Below, in pieces: positions 35,090 to 43,198 of a stretch of DNA of 64,000 bases. The DNA is taken from assembly GCF_001262605.1 (NCBI RefSeq), contig NZ_LGTC01000001.1, forward strand, positions 3,857,001 through 3,921,000. The letters run 5' to 3'. The translations under genes were made by a program, and so were the position numbers. This DNA comes from Pseudobacteroides cellulosolvens ATCC 35603 = DSM 2933 (GTDB taxonomy: Bacteria > Bacillota > Clostridia > Acetivibrionales > DSM-2933). The stretch's first letter is position 1; each line of letters begins with the position of its first letter. The notes under the pieces were generated by a model. That model saw nothing but the letters and a program-made list of their open reading frames with translations. It did not search any database and was not told the DNA's origin.

Positions 35090-35884
35090 ATGAGTCAAAA
35101 AAGTCATGAAATTGATTATGAGATCATTGGCAGCGAAATGCAGTTGGTTGAAATAGAACTGGATCCTCAGGAAAGTGTTATTGCAGAAGCAGGTGCAATG
35201 ATGTATATGGACGGTTCTATTCATATGGAAACTATTTTTGGCGATGGAACGGATAAAAGTAACGCAGGCGGTTTGATGGGAAAATTCCTAACTGCGGGAA
35301 AGAGACTCTTAACCGGAGAGAGTCTTTTTATGACCATCTTCACCAACAACGGGTCAGGAAAACAAAGGGTTTCCTTTTCAGCTCCCTACCCTGGCAAAAT
35401 AATACCCATGGATTTAAAGCAGTATAATGGAGAGATTGTTTGCCAGAAGGATTCTTTCCTTTGTGCGGCTAAAGGTGTATCAATCGGAATTGCATTTAAT
35501 AAAAAAATAGGTGTAGGATTGTTCGGCGGAGAAGGTTTTATAATGCAGAGGCTTGAAGGAGATGGTTGGGCTTTTGTTCATGCAGGTGGAACCATAATAA
35601 AAAAAGAACTTCGCCCTGGTGAAACACTCCGTTTAGATACCGGCTGCCTGGTTGCTCTCACAAAAACTGTGAATTACGATATTCAGATGGCGAAAGGCAT
35701 TAAATCAGCAATATTCGGAGGGGAAGGCTTATTTCTTGCCACCCTCACAGGCCCTGGTACAGTATGGCTCCAGTCATTGCCATTTAGCAGGCTGGCAGGC
35801 AGAATTCTGTCCAACGCTTCTACAAAATCAAAGGATGAAGGCTCCATTTTAGGTGGAATTTCAAATATATTCGAAAACCGTTAA
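35090..35884 (+). CDS. AIM24 / TIGR00266 family protein
   Basis: Conserved protein of unknown biochemical role with a beta-prism-like fold in this family. Recognisable stretches are LDPQESVIAEAGAMMYMDGSI, FGGEGFIMQRLEGDGWAFVHAGG and GGEGLFLATLTGPGTVWLQSLPFSRLAGRI, the last being the family C-terminal motif. The start is ATG 35090, with GAAAGGAAG upstream; an in-frame ATG at 34991 lies in a dispersed repeat and would add 33 residues unlike the family. A strong terminator follows. Appears monocistronic. Confidence 0.88.
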   Translation: MSQKSHEIDYEIIGSEMQLVEIELDPQESVIAEAGAMMYMDGSIHMETIFGDGTDKSNAGGLMGKFLTAGKRLLTGESLFMTIFTNNGSGKQRVSFSAPYPGKIIPMDLKQYNGEIVCQKDSFLCAAKGVSIGIAFNKKIGVGLFGGEGFIMQRLEGDGWAFVHAGGTIIKKELRPGETLRLDTGCLVALTKTVNYDIQMAKGIKSAIFGGEGLFLATLTGPGTVWLQSLPFSRLAGRILSNASTKSKDEGSILGGISNIFENR

Positions 35885-35905
35885 CAAGGTTGCTAATCAA
35901 TCATT

Positions 35906-35957
35906 AAACAATGAAGGAGCAGAAATCATATTTTTATTCCTTCATTGTTTTTTATTT
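35906..35957. terminator. Bidirectional terminator between AIM24-like and TPR genes
   Basis: AAACAATGAAGGA (35906-35918) pairs with TCCTTCATTGTTT (35938-35950): a 13-bp stem and 19-base loop, followed by TTTATTTT on the plus strand. The stop codon of the minus-strand TPR gene lies inside the right arm, so one hairpin serves both convergent genes. Confidence 0.85.
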
Positions 35958-36841
35958 TCAAAAAGCTTTCTATAACTATCAAGATTATTTAGTGCACTAA
36001 ATTCCTCATCCTCTTTAAGGTAATCAAGCAACTCCGGACTCAAGCTAATGGTCTTCTCCAAATCTTCCAGAGACTCTTCTATACAGCCTAAATTCACAAA
36101 AAATAAAGCCCTGTTATAATATAAAAATGAACTGTTTTTGTTATGCCTAATTCCATTACTTATTACATCAATTGCCGTTTTATAATCATTGCTGCACTTA
36201 TAGATTATAGAAAGGTTCAAATATGCATATGGGTTGTCCTGTTTTAGGCTTATAGATTTATTGTATGCATCTATGGCTTTTTCCTCGTAGCCCAGTTTAA
36301 ACCAAATAACACCCATATTAAAATGAGCTTTAAAATGGTGAGGGTCTATCTCAATACTTTTTTTGAAATGCTTCAAAGCTTCCATATTATTATCCATTTC
36401 TTCGTATATTACACCTAGATTGTTATGTGCCCAGAAGTCATTTGGTACAATTTCAATTACCCTATTATATGCTTCAATAGCCTCTTCCCTTTGACCCGCA
36501 TCATCTAAAGTATTTGCCAGAAAAAACCAGGCTCTACTGTATAGCGGATCTAATTCTATTGCCTTTTTATAATATTCTATAGCATCGTCATATTCACCTG
36601 AATTGTCATACAAAGTGGCCAGCCCGTAATATGCCCTTGCTTCTCGTTGGTCAATAGAAAATACCTTATGGTAAAACTCTTCAGATTGTTTTTGTTCACC
36701 GATAGAATCGTATAAAACAGCCATATTAAGCAAGAGTTCTACATTTTTATCACTCAGCTTTAGTTTCATTCTATAAAAAGACAATATCAACTTGGTAAAT
36801 ATACTTCTCAACTTTTCTTTAATTTCTTCAAAAGTAACCAT
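35942..36841 (-). CDS. Tetratricopeptide-repeat protein
   Basis: A 299-residue protein made almost wholly of about seven 34-residue TPR units starting near residue 36 (for example AYYGLATLYDNSGEYDDAIEYYKKAIELDP and AHNNLGVIYEEMDNNMEALKHFKKSIEIDP regions). Each has the W/L-G-Y-A-F-A-P pattern. There is no signal peptide or membrane segment. TPRs mediate protein-protein binding; no partner is indicated by the neighbours. Single gene with its own terminator. Confidence 0.9.
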   Translation of the reverse strand: MVTFEEIKEKLRSIFTKLILSFYRMKLKLSDKNVELLLNMAVLYDSIGEQKQSEEFYHKVFSIDQREARAYYGLATLYDNSGEYDDAIEYYKKAIELDPLYSRAWFFLANTLDDAGQREEAIEAYNRVIEIVPNDFWAHNNLGVIYEEMDNNMEALKHFKKSIEIDPHHFKAHFNMGVIWFKLGYEEKAIDAYNKSISLKQDNPYAYLNLSIIYKCSNDYKTAIDVISNGIRHNKNSSFLYYNRALFFVNLGCIEESLEDLEKTISLSPELLDYLKEDEEFSALNNLDSYRKLFENKKQ

Positions 36842-37110
36842 AAATAAGCCTTATGCCTCAAAACCATATTTTTATATATTTTTCCATCAAAAAGAGTGTT
36901 TTAATGCAATAACAAATTTGCTTAGCATTAAGACCAATATTATATCAGAATAAATTATTTTCATCCATATTTATAAAATCTATTAAATTTTATATAACGA
37001 AAATCTTCAAAATATATAAAGTGGCACATTTTCCAGCATATTTGCGGATAATTCACATCTTCAACGGAAAAAATAAAAATGCATCACATCATGTTATTAT
37101 AGGAGGTTAT
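36842..37110. other. Intergenic region between divergent TPR and YsnF-type genes
   Basis: About 270 AT-rich bases. On the minus strand TGATATAAT near 36945-36955 is an extended -10 candidate for the TPR gene. No convincing promoter for the plus-strand gene and no repeat was seen. A GTG at 37021 is in frame with the next gene but has no ribosome site. Confidence 0.5.
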
Positions 37111-37710
37111 ATGGGAAAACTTTTTGGAATATTCAATAATCAAAATAATAACGAGAAATCAGAAGATGATGTTTTTTTAAACACGCCAGATGCTAATTTA
37201 AAGACTGAAGGCATTATCTTAGATGGTCCCGAAGTTAATTCAAACATTGAAGGTGTTGAAGCAAAAAATGAAGATATCAATTTAGGTACTGAAGATGATA
37301 ATTCAAAAATTGTTGAGGACAGGAAGCTTATTCTTCGCCAGGAAGAGCTTGATATCGCTAAAAACAGAGTTCAGATCGGACAGGTTGAGTTAAGTAAGGA
37401 AATCGTCGAAGAGCAAAAGGAAGTTGATGTACCTGTTATCCATGAGGAAGTTGTTATTGAAAGAAGAGCAATAGACAGGCATCCTAGTGATTCCCCTATA
37501 ACTGAAGAAGAAACCATAAGAATTCCAGTAACCGAAGAGCGGGTTGAAGTTGGCAAACACACTGTAGTAACAGGAGAGGTTTCAGCGTATAAGCGTGAAG
37601 TAGGAGAAACTAAAAAAGTTGTTGAGACCTTGAAGAAGGAAGAGGCAAGGGTTCATAAAGATGGTGAACCACATATAATCGGCAATGATGGAGATTATAC
37701 TCTTCACTAA
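37111..37710 (+). CDS. YsnF/AvaK-type DUF2382 protein
   Basis: The C-terminal two thirds (about residues 75-199) is a DUF2382 domain: LILRQEELDIAKNRVQIGQV, VPVIHEEVVIERRAID, EETIRIPVTEERVEVGKHTV. This domain is common in stress-related proteins such as YsnF; its biochemical role is unknown. The first ~70 residues are acidic, asparagine-rich and low in complexity, with repeated D/E-N-N blocks. ATG 37111 follows AGGAGG closely. The next gene encodes a smaller paralogue, so this is a tandem duplication. Confidence 0.88.
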   Translation: MGKLFGIFNNQNNNEKSEDDVFLNTPDANLKTEGIILDGPEVNSNIEGVEAKNEDINLGTEDDNSKIVEDRKLILRQEELDIAKNRVQIGQVELSKEIVEEQKEVDVPVIHEEVVIERRAIDRHPSDSPITEEETIRIPVTEERVEVGKHTVVTGEVSAYKREVGETKKVVETLKKEEARVHKDGEPHIIGNDGDYTLH

Positions 37711-37756
37711 TATTCTAAACTAAATAGGAATTTTCATTTAACATTATTTTTAGATA

Positions 37757-37780
37757 GCAAACTGCGAATCTATGCAGTTT
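37757..37780 (+). terminator. Hairpin between the two DUF2382 genes
   Basis: CAAACTGC / GCAGTTTG around an eight-base loop, followed by TTATCTTATTT. It looks like a terminator or attenuator between the paralogues. Confidence 0.55.
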
Positions 37781-37816
37781 GTTATCTTATTTATACAGTT
37801 TCAAAGGAGGATAGCA

Positions 37817-38197
37817 ATGGCAGAAAACCATAATAATCATAAGCTTTTCCTGCGAGAAGAGCAACTAGACATATCTAAAGAGCAGGTAAAAACAGGTGAA
37901 GTAATTGTTCATAAAGAAGTTGTTACTGAAGATAAATGTATAACTGTCCCTGTCACACGTGAAGAAATAGTTATAGAGAAAAGAGTACTGGCTGAGAACA
38001 AAAAAGACTGGCTTACAGAAACCATCCGTATACCCGTCAGTGAAGAACGTATCGAGGTTATTAAACACCCCGTGCTGCTTGAAGATGTTGAAATTTATCA
38101 AAATATTTATCAAAATACACAGCATATTAAAATATCTTTAAAAAAAGAAAAGGTAAAATGGACTGTTAAGGGAAACCCCAAAATACATGTTAGGTGA
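37817..38197 (+). CDS. YsnF-type DUF2382 protein (short paralogue)
   Basis: 126-residue protein that is a DUF2382 domain and little else: LFLREEQLDISKEQVKTGEV, VTREEIVIEKRVLA, TETIRIPVSEERIEVIKHPVLLEDVEIY. It aligns with the domain of the preceding gene but lacks its acidic N-terminal part. AAAGGAGG precedes ATG 37817. It ends 14 bases from the convergent thioesterase gene. Confidence 0.88.
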   Translation: MAENHNNHKLFLREEQLDISKEQVKTGEVIVHKEVVTEDKCITVPVTREEIVIEKRVLAENKKDWLTETIRIPVSEERIEVIKHPVLLEDVEIYQNIYQNTQHIKISLKKEKVKWTVKGNPKIHVR

Positions 38198-38211
38198 GAT
38201 GCTCTACTTTT

Positions 38212-38919
38212 TTATACCAGTGTATCATTAATTATTTTACAGATTTCAATCCTATACTTGTTTATAAAAAAGTGCCCGTCATCAAACTCATAAAATCTAC
38301 AAGAGCCGTTAGTCACCCTCTCCCACTTTTTCATATGCTCAAAAGAGATTAGTTCATCTTCCCTGCCATTTAAAATTGTTATATTACAGCCAAGCTTAAA
38401 ATGATCTTTTTGAAACTTGTACATTTCCACAATATTAAAGTCTCCTCGTAAAATTGGCAGAAACATGGTTTTAAACTCTTCATTTTCAAATAACTCCATA
38501 TTAGGACCGCCATAATTTGATATAAGCTTGATAAAGTCATTATCATTCAAAGTGTGCATATCCTTGAATATATTTTCTGTATCCGGGGAATTTCTTCCCG
38601 AAAAAAAAATGTGCTCGGGTTCTTTCATTTTTGTAGCTTTAATTTTCCTTGTAACTTCATATGCAAGGATTGTCCCCATGCTGTGACCATAGATGGCATA
38701 TTCTTCTTCGTCTATCTCCTTCGATATAATGCTGAATACATCAGAAACAGCCTCTTCCATACTTTCATACAGAGGCTCACAAATCCGCTTACCCCTCCCT
38801 GCTAATTCGACAGGCCTAATATCAATTGCTTGATCCAAGCTCCTCTTCCAGCTTAAAAACACTGATGCCGAACCACCTGCATAGGGAAGAAAAAACAGTT
38901 TCATTCTTTTCAATCTCAT
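38212..38919 (-). CDS. Type II thioesterase (alpha/beta hydrolase)
   Basis: Likely removes acyl groups from a phosphopantetheinyl carrier. The N-terminal LFFLPYAGGSASVFLSW and the nucleophile elbow YGHSMGT (Ser80), with a late GHFFINKY histidine, match type II thioesterases of NRPS/PKS clusters. 235 residues is usual. The ATG at 38919 is only about three bases after AGGAGG; an in-frame TTG at 38913 or ATG at 38904 (MKLFFL) are alternative starts. It follows the ACP gene by 27 bases, so it probably acts on that carrier. Confidence 0.87.
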   Translation of the reverse strand: MRLKRMKLFFLPYAGGSASVFLSWKRSLDQAIDIRPVELAGRGKRICEPLYESMEEAVSDVFSIISKEIDEEEYAIYGHSMGTILAYEVTRKIKATKMKEPEHIFFSGRNSPDTENIFKDMHTLNDNDFIKLISNYGGPNMELFENEEFKTMFLPILRGDFNIVEMYKFQKDHFKLGCNITILNGREDELISFEHMKKWERVTNGSCRFYEFDDGHFFINKYRIEICKIINDTLV

Positions 38920-38946
38920 TTCCTCCTATAGTACTTTATAAATACA

Positions 38947-39195
38947 TTATACATCTTTCATGTGATCATTCATTATGTTATAAATATCTCCGACTGTTTC
39001 AATAGTTGCAACAGCAGATAGCGGAACAGTAACTTTATAGGTTTTGGTCAAATACATGCCTAGGCTGAATAATCCAAGAGAATCCATTCCAAGATCACTG
39101 TATAGGTTTGTATCTACCTTAATATCACTGCTTTCAACACCTACATATTCAGAAACTTTAACGGCAAAATCGTCCCATTCAACTTTTTTATCCAT
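38947..39195 (-). CDS. Acyl carrier protein
   Basis: 82 residues with the phosphopantetheine attachment site in YSDLGMDSLGLFSLG (Ser39) and a typical acidic four-helix composition. GGAGG lies upstream of the ATG. It is not the housekeeping fatty-acid ACP by context: no fab genes are near, and it lies in a cluster with thioesterase, AMP-ligase and hydrolase. Between it and the ligase gene lies a half-copy of the dispersed repeat. Confidence 0.9.
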   Translation of the reverse strand: MDKKVEWDDFAVKVSEYVGVESSDIKVDTNLYSDLGMDSLGLFSLGMYLTKTYKVTVPLSAVATIETVGDIYNIMNDHMKDV

Positions 39196-39239
39196 CTTTT
39201 ACCTCCAGATAAATTCAGTTTTTTATTATATTAATTTTT

Positions 39240-39283
39240 AGTCGTAATCAAAAAATAACTTCCGCTATAAATTTCATTCATAC
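39240..39283 (-). repeat. Dispersed palindromic repeat, copy E (half element)
   Basis: Minus-strand ATGAATGAAATTTATAGCGG followed by AAGTTATTTTTTGATTACGACT, nearly identical to copy D. It begins two bases after the stop codon of the AMP-ligase gene and fills the gap to the ACP gene. Confidence 0.85.
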
Positions 39284-39284
39284 C

Positions 39285-40867
39285 TTAGATATTCCCCAAT
39301 TCACTTAATGCAACCTCTTTTAATCTTTCATAATTAACCTTGCCGGCACCTGGATTTTTCGGAATCTCATCAATAAATAAAACCTGATCCGGAACCATAT
39401 AATTGGGCAGCTCTTTCCTACAGTGCTTCATTATATCTTTTAGTTCAACCTTATATCCATCTTTAACTACTATAAATGCCCAAACCATCTCACCATACAA
39501 CTGATGCGGAACACCAACCACAGCAGACACTTTGATGCCCTCCACCTTATTCAAATGATCCTGTACAAAAACAGGAGAAATGGATTTTCCACCTCTTTTA
39601 ATTAAATACTTCCTTCTTCCGAGTAAAGTAATATACCCATCTCCTTCATTTCTGACAATATCTCCAGTTTTAAACCATCCATCCCCAAAACTCCTAGCTG
39701 TCTCTTCAGCATTATTCAGATAGCCTCTCACAACATTGCTACCCCTTACATAAAGTTCTCCTTCATTCCCTGGGGAAACAAGGCTTCCTCCTTCATCTCT
39801 CACCTCAATAGCATTTGATGTTCCGCTACAGAGTCTCATTTTACTGGTAGGCTTGTAAAAGCCTTCCTCAACATTCTGCTTGCAGACCATAAACACATTG
39901 GCAGTCTCTATAAGCCCATACCCGTTGGCAAGAGAATTTAAATTAATAAATTTCTCCTTCATTCTTCTCACCAGGGATGGCGATATAAAATCCATACCAC
40001 CTGCCATAGTTTCAACTGATGTCAAGTCAAAAGTATCCAGCATGGGAAGTGACAAAATTGATTCAAAGTATGCAGGGGAGCAGTTAATCCCTCAGCTTTC
40101 CATTGAGACATTAATTTGAGAAATCTTAATGGCGAAACATCCTGAGAAAAAATTATAGATATGCCACCAAACATCAAACCGATAATAGTTATAATACCGG
40201 AAGTGGAAAGAGGAAACGCTATGGAGTACCTATATCCTTTAATAATATTAGAGTTAATGGGTGTTATAAGATCAATGCTGGCATAAACCTCCGAAGCTAT
40301 ATTAGCCTGAGTCATTGCAACTAATTTGGGTATTCCCGTTGTACCTGAACTTGATGCTATTACCAGCGGCATATCTGGACTAACTTCATTCATATAGTAA
40401 CTATTTAAATCAATATGATCAATGCTTGATTCAAAATCATACTCACAGGCTGATCCTTTATGAGTTGTCACAATTCTGTATTGACAGCCTGCTTTTTCCG
40501 AAGCCGCTTTAAAGCTATCATATTGCATTTCTGAAACTATTACCAGTTGAACCCTGCTTTTTTGGAATATATCAACCTTTGCTACATCGGGAAACATGTG
40601 GAATAATGGAACTGCACATGCACCTAACCTTGATATGGCTGTAAAGAGATAGAAAACTTCTGGACAATTGGGCATTGAATAGCCAATGGCAACTCCAGGT
40701 TTGACCCCAAGATTAATAAGATGCCTTGTATATCTATCAACACCATCCATATACACTTTTACACTTACCTGGCTATCATTATAGTACATTATCATATCAT
40801 CAGGTATAGCTGTCCTTATAAAGCTTTGATAAATTTTATCAATGGTATTTAGGCTATTATCAATCAC
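39285..40867 (-). pseudogene. AMP-dependent acyl-CoA/ACP synthetase, interrupted by a frameshift
   Basis: An adenylate-forming ligase read in two frames. The N-terminal part (40867 to about 40078) has the P-loop-like SSSGTTGIPKLVAMT and ends out of frame at 40022. The C-terminal part (to 39285) has ANGYGLIETANVF, ELYVRGSNVVRGYL, WFKTGDIV and a C-terminal lysine in NPGAGKVNYERL. One missing C in the CCCC run (plus-strand GGGG 40075-40078) would restore one protein of about 527 residues, the normal family length. Real loss of function and a base-call error are both possible. It starts with GTG, overlapping the hydrolase stop. Confidence 0.85.
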
Positions 40868-42006
40868 TTTAAACCACCCTTTCTACAATGCTTTACCATC
40901 CAATCAGCAGCCGAATATCTTATCCAATGAATTTGTTCACCAACTGGCATTGTATGAGTCACAACCTGGCTGCTAGAAAAAACAGGTTCTTCTTCAACAA
41001 TTATTTTCTCTTTTTCCCCCAATGCCATTTCATAAAGTTTAATTGCTTTATCATAGGTCATCCAGTTGTCATGCTTTCCATGTATAAATAGATATGGGCA
41101 CTTTATAGAGCCTTCTGCCAAAGTACTCATCTCATCTAAAAACTCGTCAGCAGCTTTTCCTCCTGTTTGGAAATCATACCACTCTCCTTTTTTCATCCAT
41201 TGAGGAGTAGCATTTTTGTCTACCTCAGTTATGAATAAAGGAAACAGTGTGGCACAAAAAGTATATCTTGAATCAATGGAACAGGCCTTATAGGCATATC
41301 CTCCGCCCATGCAGAGCCCGTATGCACCATAAGACCCATTTATAATATCATCACGCTTATCCAAATAATCAGGAATCATTTTAAATGTATTGATCAGATT
41401 AGCCACAGTACATTTCACATCACCTGATAAAAGAGATTCACCGTTTCCAGGCATATCTGCTATAAATACCGCAATTCCTCTTTCCACAAGCGGCCTTGCA
41501 AGTGTATTCATTTCCTCCTTGCAGCTTCCAAGTCCTGAGTATATAATGACACAAGGGCTTTTTTCGTTGTCATTCTTATTTGAATGATGCAGATAGCAAG
41601 AAAGTTTTTTTCCTTCATTAATAGGTAATTCTATACATTCAACCTTAGAATCCAAATATTTAATGCTTTTTTTATAATAATCTCTATACATGTCGTATAC
41701 TCTTTTTTTCTCATCAATACCAGATAAGTTGATGAGAAAAACAGCGTACCAGCATTGTGCTGCATAAAGATAATATTCCCTGGCTGATAGATTATTTCCT
41801 TCCATCTCAGCCTTTTCGCCAAGCAATTTGTATCTTTCAGCCTTCTTTTCCCATTCTACAAGCCATGTTTTTTCCAGTGATTTTGAATTAATATGGTTTT
41901 TACTTTCTACTCGTGTCAATACATACTCAAGATCAATGGGGTTGACACCATATATTAGAAGCCTTGTAATAACAGGATTTAGCATATTCCTTATAGACCA
42001 CTCCAT
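40864..42006 (-). CDS. Alpha/beta hydrolase (FrsA/dienelactone-hydrolase-like)
   Basis: 380-residue esterase-type protein with a helical N-terminal region (about 1-120) and an alpha/beta hydrolase domain. The oxyanion region is in VIIYSGLGSCKEEMNTLARPL, the nucleophile region in GAYGLCMGGGYAYKA, and an acid is in FIHGKHDNWMTYDKA. The elbow reads GLCMGG, so the nucleophile would be a cysteine rather than serine, as in dienelactone hydrolases. ATG 42006 follows GGAGGGG. First gene of the acyl-activation cluster. Natural substrate unknown. Confidence 0.8.
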   Translation of the reverse strand: MEWSIRNMLNPVITRLLIYGVNPIDLEYVLTRVESKNHINSKSLEKTWLVEWEKKAERYKLLGEKAEMEGNNLSAREYYLYAAQCWYAVFLINLSGIDEKKRVYDMYRDYYKKSIKYLDSKVECIELPINEGKKLSCYLHHSNKNDNEKSPCVIIYSGLGSCKEEMNTLARPLVERGIAVFIADMPGNGESLLSGDVKCTVANLINTFKMIPDYLDKRDDIINGSYGAYGLCMGGGYAYKACSIDSRYTFCATLFPLFITEVDKNATPQWMKKGEWYDFQTGGKAADEFLDEMSTLAEGSIKCPYLFIHGKHDNWMTYDKAIKLYEMALGEKEKIIVEEEPVFSSSQVVTHTMPVGEQIHWIRYSAADWMVKHCRKGGLK

Positions 42007-42202
42007 ATATATCCCCTCCAATTACATTAGCATTCAATATTAATAGTTAAACTGATTTACTACTTTTCATTTTTCCATGTCAATATTATCGAAAAAACAT
42101 GCCAAATCATTAGACATTATTTTGTTTTTTCCACCTAATTACCATCACACCAACCATATTATAACATAAAGCCTTTGCATTATACAAACACAAAGACTTT
42201 AA

Positions 42203-42295
42203 TTACTTCTCATATGCAAATGAGGATATACCTCTTATGCCCTCAATTATCTTCCTTGCAGCAAGTGCACCTTGGCAAACCAAATAACGAAAGCT
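42203..42295 (-). pseudogene. Short in-frame coding remnant after the sulfite reductase stop
   Basis: Directly after the TGA of the sulfite reductase gene the same frame stays open for 30 codons and reads like the end of a flavoprotein (CQGALAARKIIEGIRG, then ISSFAYEK and a TAA). It has no start codon or ribosome site. It may be the relic of a downstream gene deleted except for its 3' end; the resemblance is by eye only. Confidence 0.4.
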
Positions 42296-43162
42296 TCAAC
42301 GGAATACTTTTTCCAGATCCTCTTGCAGCAGTTCCCACCCAATGCGGTCAAGGGTATTTCTGAAACGCTCACCCGGTTTGCCATGCTTTTTAAAAAACTC
42401 AAGTGTAGTTCCAATTACCCTATGAAGCTGCTCTGTAGAAAATATTACAGGAAAAAGCTGTTTTCCTATAGCGATCCTATTACCAAACAATCCTCCAAAA
42501 TAAATTACAAATCCGCTTTCACCTTCCCATGCCCCTCTAGGACAAGACTTTACGCAGCGACCGCAATAGTTACAACCACTTTCATCATATAGTAATGTTT
42601 GGCTGCTTTTATTAACAGTAATTGACTTCTCTCGACACACTTTCTCACATAGTCCACAGTAATTGCATTTGCTTTCCAGCCATTTGGGCTTCATTGCACC
42701 TTTTATACCAAGATCATTTTCCTCAGCCTTAAGGCAGTTATTACGGCAGCCTGTTATTCCAAGCTTAAATTTATGAGGTATCTCCCTGCCATAATACTTT
42801 TCATCGAATTCTACAGCAAGAGAGGTTGTGTCAATTAAGCCGCTGCAGCAAATTGTACTGCCCTGGCATGCTGTTATGGTCCTGACTCTCGCTCCGGATG
42901 CTGCGGTCTGCATGCCGGAGCTCTTAAGCTCACCCTTAACAGCTTCAATATCTTCAAGTTTGATGTACGGGATTTCTATACTCTGCCTTGAAGTCATGTG
43001 AATATAGCCTCTACCATACTTTTGGGCTAATTCATAAACCTTTTGCAATTTATCAGCCTGGATTTGCCCACCGGAAACCCTTATCCTTAATACAAAATAT
43101 TCTTTATCCACCTGCCGTATAAAACCGTTCTGTTTTAATTCTTTATAATCGACCTGTGCCAT
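42296..43162 (-). CDS. Siroheme [4Fe-4S] sulfite/nitrite reductase, ferredoxin-type
   Basis: Reduces sulfite to sulfide in assimilation. The N-terminal ferredoxin-like domain is followed by the siroheme/4Fe-4S ligand motifs TACQGSTICCSGL and GITGCRNNCLKAEENDLG (about residues 105-150). Two [4Fe-4S] ferredoxin motifs, CNYCGLCEKVC and CNYCGRCVKSC, follow. At 288 residues it is a compact, AsrC-like enzyme rather than CysI. It is the last complete gene of the sulfate operon. Its siroheme can come from the sirC branch in this window. Confidence 0.9.
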   Translation of the reverse strand: MAQVDYKELKQNGFIRQVDKEYFVLRIRVSGGQIQADKLQKVYELAQKYGRGYIHMTSRQSIEIPYIKLEDIEAVKGELKSSGMQTAASGARVRTITACQGSTICCSGLIDTTSLAVEFDEKYYGREIPHKFKLGITGCRNNCLKAEENDLGIKGAMKPKWLESKCNYCGLCEKVCREKSITVNKSSQTLLYDESGCNYCGRCVKSCPRGAWEGESGFVIYFGGLFGNRIAIGKQLFPVIFSTEQLHRVIGTTLEFFKKHGKPGERFRNTLDRIGWELLQEDLEKVFR

Positions 43163-43198
43163 AATAGACCCACCTTTATTACAAATAATATTCTAATA

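Noticed and set aside
25770..39283. Small peptide genes encoded by the repeat arm (M-S/N-E-I-Y-S-G-S-Y)
   Set aside because: The reading frame ends at different points in each copy, has no ribosome site, and the DNA palindrome is a simpler reason for the shared sequence.
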